Assembly: GCA_044359885.1 (NCBI GenBank)
Contig: JBIKLI010000145.1
Location: forward strand, 1-10,216
Origin: CAIOSQ01 sp044359885
GTDB lineage: Bacteria; Pseudomonadota; Alphaproteobacteria; CACIAM-22H2
Length of the DNA: 10,216 nt
Reading direction: 5' to 3'
Program-made: the position numbers and the translations under genes
Notes under the pieces: model-generated
The model's database searches: none
Seen by the model: the letters and a program-made list of their open reading frames with translations, nothing else
What the model was told of the DNA's origin: nothing
In this document: positions 6,660 through 10,216 of the stretch, piece by piece
Numbering within the stretch: position 1 is the stretch's first letter
Layout: each line of letters opens with the position of its first letter

Positions 6660-8026
6660 CGGGCGGCGGCGGCCTCGGCGAGGGCCTGCATGGCCGCGGC
6701 GAAGACGCCGTCCCAGTCGCCGGGCCGCGACTGCCTGAACATGCGCATCGAGGCGTACCAGGGCGTGTGCGCGCCGCCGGTGCCGTAGAGCCAGTAGGGA
6801 TCGAAGGGCAGAAGGTTCCAGATCGGCCGGCCCAGCGAGCCGGCGAGATGGGCGACCGAGGAATCGGTCATCAGCACCAGATCCAGCTGCTCGATGGCGG
6901 CGGCCGTGTCGGCGAAATCGGCGCAATGATCGCCCAGATCGACGACGAGGCTGCGCAGGCCCGGGGCGTCGAGCGCGGCCGCGGGCGGGCCCTTCTGCAG
7001 GCTGAACAGCCGCACGCCCGGGATGCAGGCGGCGGCGAGGAAGCGGTCCAGCGTGGCCGCCCGCCTGGCATTGGCCTTGAAGGTGACGCTGCCCGACCAG
7101 ACGATGCCGACATTCAGCCGGCCGCGATGCGGGGCCACCAGGGCCGCGAGGCGCGCGCGCGCCGCGGCGGGGACCGTCAGGCGGGCCGGCGGCGGCGGGG
7201 CCGCCGCGCCGCGCATGGCCAGCAGCGGCAGGCTCATCATCGGCGCATGGGCGGCGTGCGGCGGCGGGGCATCGGCCGGGACCAGCGCGTCGACGCCCTC
7301 CAGGTCCTGGAACAGGCGACGCAGCTCGGGCCGGCAGGCGAGGACGATGCGCGGCACCCGGCCACGCAGCGACGCCAGGAAGCGCGCGCACAGGATCGTG
7401 TCGCCGAAGCCCTGCTCGGGCCAGACCAGCAGCGGCCCGTCCAGCGGGCCGCCATCCCAGCGCGGCGTGCCGAAGGCCGGCAGACGGGGCCGGTCCGACG
7501 CGGCCAGCCGCCAGCGCGATTCATACGCCGCCCACCCCGCATCGAAACGCCCGAGACGCAGCAGCGCCTGCGCGCGTTCCAGACCCGCGCGGGCATAGCC
7601 GGGATCCAGCGCCAGCGCGGCCTCGAAGGCCGGCAGGGCCGCTTGCGCGTCGCCGGCCCGGTGCAGCGCCACGCCCAGATGGGTCCAGGCGATCGCCGAG
7701 GGCGCCAGCGCCACCAGCTGGCGATACCAGGCGACGGCCTCGCCGGGGTGATCCAGCTCGCCGGCGCAGTTGCCCAGATTGACCAGCGCCGTCGCGTTTT
7801 GCGGCGCCAGGTCGAGCGCCCGGCGATGCGCCGCGGCCGCGGCCCAGGGCCGCCCGTCCAGGCGCAGCCCGACCCCCAGCAGGTTCCAGGTCTCCGGATT
7901 TCCAGGCGCGGCCGCGACCGCCCGCTCCGCCAGCGCGATCACCTCGCGATGGCGACGCTGGTCGAGCAGCGTCTGGATCGTCGGCGCCGGCCCCGCGGGG
8001 GCAGGTCGGATATCGTCGTCGGCCAT
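6656..8026 (-). CDS. TPR protein with GT9-like (GT-B) glycosyltransferase domain, shorter paralogue of the gene at 1454-3634
   Basis: A 456-aa protein. About four TPRs occupy residues 12-160 (for example TWNLLGVGLRLDGRPWAAAA), followed by a heptosyltransferase-like domain with the same motifs in the same order as the plus-strand paralogue: WPEQGFGDTI (202-211), GIVWSGS (307-313), TDSSVAHLAGSLGRPIW (387-403), and TPWYASMRMFRQSRPGDWDG (421-440). The shared ending RPGDWDGV shows that the two proteins are related over the whole GT domain. It heads the minus-strand set and is coupled to the fucosyltransferase-like gene by a 4-bp ATGA overlap. Start: the ATG at 8026 has GGGA four bases upstream. 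An in-frame GTG at 8056 would add ten residues and has an AGGG upstream, so it cannot be excluded. The upstream region carries repeats and no clear promoter. Transferred sugar and acceptor are unknown. Confidence 0.85.
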   Translation of the reverse strand: MADDDIRPAPAGPAPTIQTLLDQRRHREVIALAERAVAAAPGNPETWNLLGVGLRLDGRPWAAAAAHRRALDLAPQNATALVNLGNCAGELDHPGEAVAWYRQLVALAPSAIAWTHLGVALHRAGDAQAALPAFEAALALDPGYARAGLERAQALLRLGRFDAGWAAYESRWRLAASDRPRLPAFGTPRWDGGPLDGPLLVWPEQGFGDTILCARFLASLRGRVPRIVLACRPELRRLFQDLEGVDALVPADAPPPHAAHAPMMSLPLLAMRGAAAPPPPARLTVPAAARARLAALVAPHRGRLNVGIVWSGSVTFKANARRAATLDRFLAAACIPGVRLFSLQKGPPAAALDAPGLRSLVVDLGDHCADFADTAAAIEQLDLVLMTDSSVAHLAGSLGRPIWNLLPFDPYWLYGTGGAHTPWYASMRMFRQSRPGDWDGVFAAAMQALAEAAAAR

Positions 8027-8097
8027 CTGTCCCGAACGAAAGGATCGTGAAGCCACAAACCCTATCCCGCAAGCCGCAAGGGGTCGAGCCTCAGCCG

Positions 8098-8172
8098 CGG
8101 CAAACGGGTCTCGGCAAACGGGTCTCGGCGAAGGGGTCTCGGCGAAGGGGTCTGGTCTCGGCGAAGGGGTCT
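8098..8172 (+). repeat. 14-bp tandem repeat, five units
   Basis: The units are CGGCAAACGGGTCT at 8098-8111 and 8112-8125, then CGGCGAAGGGGTCT at 8126-8139 and 8140-8153, then a 5-base insert (GGTCT) and a fifth CGGCGAAGGGGTCT at 8159-8172. The last unit runs straight into the palindrome at 8166-8195, so GGGGTCT is shared by the tandem unit and the palindrome half. The array looks as if the left edge of the palindromic element (…GGCGAAGGGGTCTGACCCC) was serially duplicated. The same GGCGAAGGGGTCTGACCCC string recurs at 8379-8396. Confidence 0.9.
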
Positions 8173-8195
8173 GACCCCGCTTGGGGTCAGACCCC
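8166..8195. repeat. Palindromic repeat pair GGGGTCTGACCCC-gctt-GGGGTCAGACCCC
   Basis: Two 13-bp units (8166-8178 and 8183-8195) are exact reverse complements of one another around a 4-base spacer, giving a potential 13-bp perfect stem with a 4-base loop. Each unit is also self-palindromic apart from its central base. This paired arrangement is typical of REP/BIME-type elements. It sits in the leader region of the minus-strand glycosyltransferase set. Confidence 0.9.
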
Positions 8196-8304
8196 CGAAT
8201 GCCAAGCGCATCGCCGGAACGTCATCCCACCGCCTGCTGCAGCAGCCCACCAGCGCCTCGCCCATCCGTCGCACCGACGCGGCGAGCGCGCCGCCCTGCA
8301 ATCG

Positions 8305-8334
8305 GGGGTCTGACCCCAAGCGGGGTCAGACCCC
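8305..8334. repeat. Palindromic repeat pair GGGGTCTGACCCC-aagc-GGGGTCAGACCCC
   Basis: The same pair of 13-bp units as at 8166-8195 (8305-8317 and 8322-8334), here with spacer AAGC. That spacer is the reverse complement of the GCTT in the other copy, so the two elements are in opposite orientation. The preceding GCAATCGG is shared with the copy between the convergent genes at 3698-3710. It can fold into a 13-bp perfect hairpin. Confidence 0.9.
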
Positions 8335-8381
8335 TTGCTGCGCGCATCGGCGACGTGCGGCGAGTCGGTCAAGGCGTGGCG

Positions 8382-8410
8382 AAGGGGTCTGACCCCTTCG
8401 GTCAGGCCCC
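8382..8410. repeat. Palindromic repeat copy at the RAYT 3' end
   Basis: AAGGGGTCTGACCCCTT (8382-8398) is palindromic apart from its central base and is followed by a degenerate second half GGTCAGGCCCC (8400-8410). Bases TCA at 8402-8404 in this degenerate half provide the TGA stop of the truncated RAYT on the minus strand. A palindrome immediately flanking a RAYT gene is the classical position of its cognate REP sequences. Confidence 0.8.
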
Positions 8411-8831
8411 TCCGGTCGCTGCCGGGAAGCGGGCGGCGAAGGACGGGGAGCCGAAGACGGTGTTGGTGCGGGTCGCGTGGCGCAGCGGGGCGTCGCCGGT
8501 TTCGCCTTGCGGCGGGGCGGCGTCGAAGAAGGCGAGATAGGCGCTGCGCCGGGCGGTCGGGGTGGCGGCGAGGGCGAGGCGGTCGGGATGCGGCGTCAGC
8601 AGCGGGTCGCCGGCGAGGCCGGCATTCGCGCGATGGCTGGACCAGGGGTGGTCGCCGGGCCGCGCGACCATGCCGGCGCGCACCGGGTTCATTTCGATAT
8701 AGCGATGGCAGGCCAGCACATAGGCCGGTTCGCCGACGAGGCAGGACCGGAACCGGCCCTCCCACAGCGTCCCGCTGCGCCCCTGGCGGTCGTTGACGTA
8801 GCGGACATAGCGCCGGCCGATCGCCTGCATC
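8402..8831 (-). pseudogene. REP-associated tyrosine transposase (RAYT, Y1_Tnp), C-terminal half only
   Basis: The remaining 142 codons read MQAIGRRYVRYVNDRQGRSG, then TLWEGRF (21-27), YIEMNPVRAGMV (44-55) and HPWSSHRANAGL (61-72), with an ending ATRTNTVFGSPSFAARF. These are standard C-terminal segments of the IS200-like RAYT family, single-strand DNA nucleases acting on REP hairpins. The Tyr of YIEMNPV (Y44) aligns with the catalytic Tyr of E. coli TnpAREP (YIYINPV), from my memory of that sequence. The N-terminal half, with the HUH metal site (normally in a MxNHxHLL context), is absent. Immediately upstream of the ATG the frame meets TGA within unrelated sequence beginning TGTCAAGCGACA at 8832, the inferred end of an inserted element. 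The fragment should therefore be inactive. The missing half may lie beyond the right window edge, on the far side of the inserted DNA. Confidence 0.85.
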
Positions 8832-8862
8832 TGTCAAGCGACACCCGGAATTGACCCCCTGA
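8832..8862. mobile_element. Left terminal remnant of an older insertion sequence (IS21-like by inference)
   Basis: The homology of the RAYT stops at 8831 and a new sequence begins with TGTCAAGCGACACC, followed by GGAATTGACCCC (8847-8858). If the IS3 element and one copy of its target duplication are removed, this joins bases from 10120 onward and brings a second GGAATTGACCCC (10128-10139) to 24 bp from the first. A TG-start end with repeated subterminal motifs is characteristic of IS21-type elements; the family assignment is inference because no istA/istB is within view. Confidence 0.5.
8860..8862. repeat. Target-site duplication of the IS3 element (TGA), left copy
   Basis: TGA at 8860-8862 abuts the left terminal repeat and is repeated as TGA at 10117-10119 directly after the right terminal repeat. 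Three base pairs is a usual duplication length for IS3-family elements. Its intactness indicates a simple insertion with no later rearrangement between the ends. Confidence 0.7.
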
Positions 8863-8888
8863 TGGAGTGCGCCCCTCGGGCCGGACAG
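8863..8888 (+). repeat. IS3 left terminal inverted repeat
   Basis: 26 bases starting TGGAGTGCGCCCC and ending CCGGACAG, perfectly complementary to 10091-10116. A flanking A at 8862 also pairs with the T at 10117, but it belongs to the target duplication. Confidence 0.93.
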
Positions 8889-8934
8889 CGGGACGGGAAA
8901 GAATTGACCCGGGGGCCGGGCATTCGAAGGATGG

Positions 8935-9291
8935 ATGCCCATGACCCGACACCGAACCCACAGCGCCGCGTTCAAGCGCCAAGTCGTTCAGGCTTATCTT
9001 GCCGGCGAGACGCTCCACGGCTTGGCGAAGCGGCACGACATCTCTCGCAACCTGATCCGCATCTGGCTGCAGAAGCATGAGGCGGGCGGCTTGGACGACG
9101 AGGCGGTCGCGGCCGACGCGCTGGAAGCCTACGAGGCGCGCATTGCCGCGCTGGAGCGGCTCGTTGGCAAGCAGGCTCTGGAGATTGAGTATCTAAAGGG
9201 GGCTCTCAAGCATCCACCCCGGGCGAGAAGCGCGACTACGTCCGTCATCACCGGCCCCGGGGCGTCTCCATCGCTCAAGGATGTCGGCTGA
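8935..9291 (+). CDS. IS3-family transposase OrfA (helix-turn-helix, leucine-zipper subunit)
   Basis: A 118-aa protein that binds the IS ends and forms the N-terminal part of the OrfAB transposase. Residues about 9-52 (HSAAFKRQVVQAYLAGETLH, then GLAKRHDISRNLIRIWLQKHE) form the HTH_Tnp_1 type helix-turn-helix. Residues about 63-91 (ALEAYEARIAALERLVGKQA, then LEIEYLKGAL) form a heptad coiled coil typical of IS3 OrfA dimerisation. GAAGG at 8926-8930 precedes ATG codons at 8935 (4 bases) and 8941 (10 bases), so the start may be MPMTRHR or MTRHR. The last ~25 residues after the frameshift site are read only when no slip occurs. The stop TGA overlaps the orfB ATG by one base (TGATG). Confidence 0.9.
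   Translation: MPMTRHRTHSAAFKRQVVQAYLAGETLHGLAKRHDISRNLIRIWLQKHEAGGLDDEAVAADALEAYEARIAALERLVGKQALEIEYLKGALKHPPRARSATTSVITGPGASPSLKDVG
9195..9201 (+). promoter_or_regulatory. Programmed -1 ribosomal frameshift site A_AAG_GGG
   Basis: In the orfA frame the codons are CTA AAG GGG, so A AAG GGG fits the X XXY YYZ slippery heptamer. The -1 frame is open from 9189 through the orfB stop at 10088 and encodes sensible transposase sequence before the orfB ATG (PGEKRDYVRHHRPRGVSIAQ). A slip here yields an OrfAB fusion of about 384 residues from the start at 8935. A downstream stimulatory structure is plausible in the GC-rich bases after 9202, but I did not fold it. Confidence 0.8.
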
Positions 9292-10088
9292 TGGGCGTGG
9301 CACGTTCGACCTATTACGATCAACCCGCCAGAACCGTCGACGATACTGCGCTCGTCGAGATGATGGTCGAGATATCCGACGGCTTCGAGGCCTACGGCTA
9401 TCGCCGCATGCAGGCAGCCCTGCGTCAGCGCGGCGTTGTCGTAAATCACAAGAAGGTCCGGCGGCTGATGCGTCATCACGAATTGCAGCCGCGCCGTCGC
9501 CGTCGATACGTCGTGACGACTGACGGCAACCATGATCTGCCGATCTTCCCGAACCTGGCAAGGGACATGACGCTGGACGGCCCGAACCAGCTCTGGGTGG
9601 CCGATATCACGTACGTCGCCATCACTGGCGGTTTCATTTACGTCGCCGTGATCATCGATGCCTGGTCGCGAAGGGTGGTCGGGTACGCGATCGGTCGTTC
9701 GATCGACGTGCGCCTGACGCTCGCGGCTTTGCGCGCGGCCGTCGGTCAGCGCCGGCCTGCGCCTGGATGCGTGCATCACAGTGACCGAGGCTCGCAGTAC
9801 GCAGCCGGCCTCTATCGGCAGGCGCTCGCTGAGCATGGTTTGGTCGGATCAATGGGGCGACGCGGCAATCCATACGATAACGCCAAAGCCGAGAGCTTCA
9901 TGAAGACGCTGAAGGTCGAAGCGGTCTACCCGATGGCCTATGAGACCCTCGAGGACGTCACCGCCGACCTTCCGAGGTTCATAGATCACGTCTACAATAC
10001 GAGCCGCCTGCATTCGGCGCTGGGCTATCTCAGCCCAAGCCAGTTCGAGGAGATACACGCCCGGCCCACGGTCAAAACAGCAGCCTGA
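9291..10088 (+). CDS. IS3-family transposase OrfB (DDE integrase domain)
   Basis: A 265-aa protein when started at its own ATG; the functional transposase is expected to be the OrfAB fusion made by -1 frameshifting at 9195-9201, which adds about 30 residues of orfB-frame sequence before this ATG. Residues 1-75 contain the HTH_21-type segment (GFEAYGYRRMQAALRQRG, 31-48). The rve catalytic core carries D105 in LWVADITYV, D165 in HHSDRGSQY and E201 in NPYDNAKAESFMKTLK. Thirty-five residues separate D165 from E201, the DD(35)E spacing of the family. The C-terminal YNTSRLHSALGYLSPSQFE (235-253) is also diagnostic. It catalyses copy-out/paste-in transposition through a circular intermediate. No defect is visible. 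Confidence 0.93.
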   Translation: MGVARSTYYDQPARTVDDTALVEMMVEISDGFEAYGYRRMQAALRQRGVVVNHKKVRRLMRHHELQPRRRRRYVVTTDGNHDLPIFPNLARDMTLDGPNQLWVADITYVAITGGFIYVAVIIDAWSRRVVGYAIGRSIDVRLTLAALRAAVGQRRPAPGCVHHSDRGSQYAAGLYRQALAEHGLVGSMGRRGNPYDNAKAESFMKTLKVEAVYPMAYETLEDVTADLPRFIDHVYNTSRLHSALGYLSPSQFEEIHARPTVKTAA

Positions 10089-10090
10089 CC

Positions 10091-10116
10091 CTGTCCGGCC
10101 CGAGGGGCGCACTCCA
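10091..10116 (-). repeat. IS3 right terminal inverted repeat
   Basis: Reverse complement of 8863-8888, ending GCGCACTCCA. It starts only two bases after the orfB stop codon, a compact arrangement normal for insertion sequences. Confidence 0.93.
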
Positions 10117-10216
10117 TGACGACATGAGGAATTGACCCCTCTCTTCTGGGTTGTGATCAGGCGTTGGGTGATTGTGTCGCCGGAGCGGGCTTCTGCAGAA
10201 GCCCGCTCCGGCGCTT
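10117..10216. mobile_element. Continuation of the older interrupted element (tentative)
   Basis: After the right TGA duplication comes CGACATGA and then GGAATTGACCCC at 10128-10139, an exact second copy of the motif at 8847-8858 on the other side of the IS3 element. This is the expected arrangement if the IS3 element dropped between two subterminal repeats of an earlier element. A short open stretch from GTG at 10153 encodes VIRRWVIVSPERASAEARSG, but it has no ribosome-binding site and runs into a palindrome; I do not call it a gene. The extent of the older element beyond the window is unknown. Confidence 0.45.
10178..10213. terminator. 36-bp perfect palindrome; possible terminator or repeat hairpin
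   Basis: The left arm CGCCGGAGCGGGCTTCTG is followed directly by its exact reverse complement, centred between 10195 and 10196 at CTGCAG. It can form a 16-bp GC-rich stem with a 4-base TGCA loop. The window ends CTT three bases after the palindrome, so a T-run that would make it an intrinsic terminator cannot be judged. It lies within the tentative older element. Confidence 0.6.

Larger units (their letters stand above)
8027..8401. other. Repeat-rich intergenic block upstream of the three-gene glycosyltransferase set
   Basis: A 375-bp gene-free stretch lies between the start of the TPR glycosyltransferase and the stop of the truncated RAYT. It contains a 14-bp tandem repeat array (8098-8172) and three palindrome sites (8166-8195, 8305-8334, 8382-8410). 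About 100 bp of sequence without recognisable features (8197-8297) lies between the first two. Open frames here are Arg/Pro-rich shadows. Any promoter for the minus-strand set should lie between about 8030 and 8165, but I see no convincing -35/-10 pair. Confidence 0.6.
8863..10116 (+). mobile_element. Complete IS3-family insertion sequence, 1254 bp
   Basis: Bounded by a perfect 26-bp terminal inverted repeat that begins TGGAGTGCGCCCCTCGGG (8863-8888) and is found reversed at 10091-10116, giving the TG…CA termini of the family. A subterminal TTGACC lies at the same distance inside each end (8904-8909; reversed at 10070-10075), extending the repeat imperfectly. It carries overlapping orfA and orfB in the 0/-1 arrangement, a slippery heptamer and a DD(35)E catalytic triad. 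A 3-bp TGA duplication flanks it. No frameshift, stop or deletion is visible, so it looks intact and potentially active. It is inserted into the remnant of another element, which itself interrupts a RAYT. Confidence 0.93.

Noticed and set aside
5385..8050. Two long plus-strand open frames (5385-6788 and 6767-8050)
   Set aside because: They lie opposite the fucosyltransferase-like and TPR glycosyltransferase genes, have no recognisable motifs and show shadow-type composition.
8098..8410. CRISPR-like array of short repeats
   Set aside because: Repeats are either tandem without spacers (14 bp) or irregularly spaced palindromes of 13 bp; no uniform repeat/spacer pattern and no cas genes.
8901..8910. 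Third GAATTGACCC copy inside the IS3 element read as part of the older element
   Set aside because: TTGACC occurs at the same offset inside the right end (10070-10075, reversed), so it is better explained as the IS3 element's own subterminal inverted repeat.
9129..9836. Minus-strand open frame across the IS3 transposase genes
   Set aside because: Antisense to orfA/orfB, which have catalytic motifs, ribosome-binding site and frameshift site; no independent support.
10153..10216. Possible gene start VIRRWVIVSPERASA at the right edge
   Set aside because: No ribosome-binding site, only about 21 codons visible and it overlaps a perfect palindrome; not supportable.

Overview
The window is GC-rich bacterial DNA with strong G/C preference at third codon positions. 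Its gene families (TPR-linked glycosyltransferases, a REP-associated transposase, an IS3 element) suggest an alphaproteobacterium, perhaps of Rhodospirillales type. That placement is an inference; no rRNA, tRNA or other marker gene is present.

Layout. (1) 1-1147, minus strand: a GT-A-fold glycosyltransferase (233-1147), followed after 94 bp by the first 46 codons of an unrecognised gene that leaves the window at base 1. (2) 1454-3634, plus strand: a 726-aa protein with eleven gapless 34-residue TPRs and a C-terminal GT9-like (GT-B) glycosyltransferase domain. It diverges from region 1 across a 306-bp spacer. (3) 8026-3725, minus strand: a three-gene set. A second, shorter TPR + GT9-like protein comes first. 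An ATGA overlap couples it to a fucosyltransferase-like protein with an HVRGTDK motif. After 94 bp comes a GT41 (O-GlcNAc transferase/HMW1C-like) protein that has no TPRs of its own. (4) 8027-8401: a gene-free block with a 14-bp tandem repeat and three sites of a palindromic GGGGTCTGACCCC repeat. A fourth site lies between the convergent genes at 3705-3733. (5) 8402-8831, minus strand: the C-terminal half of a REP-associated tyrosine transposase (RAYT). (6) 8832 to the end: nested mobile DNA. A 1254-bp IS3-family element (8863-10116) has a 26-bp terminal inverted repeat, a 3-bp target duplication, orfA/orfB and an A_AAG_GGG slippery site. It sits inside a short stretch with two direct copies of GGAATTGACCCC, which looks like the end of another, older IS (IS21-like by inference). 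The window ends in a 36-bp perfect palindrome.

How it fits together. Five consecutive genes include at least four glycosyltransferase-type proteins from four fold families or lineages, two with TPR scaffolds. This is what a protein- or surface-glycan glycosylation locus looks like. By analogy with Caulobacter FlmG (TPR plus GT41-like domain acting on flagellin), flagellin or another secreted protein is a reasonable guess for the acceptor, but none is encoded here. The right-hand part is a transposon-damaged RAYT next to several copies of a palindrome that could be its cognate REP. It records at least two successive insertions: an older element into the RAYT, then the IS3 element into that element.
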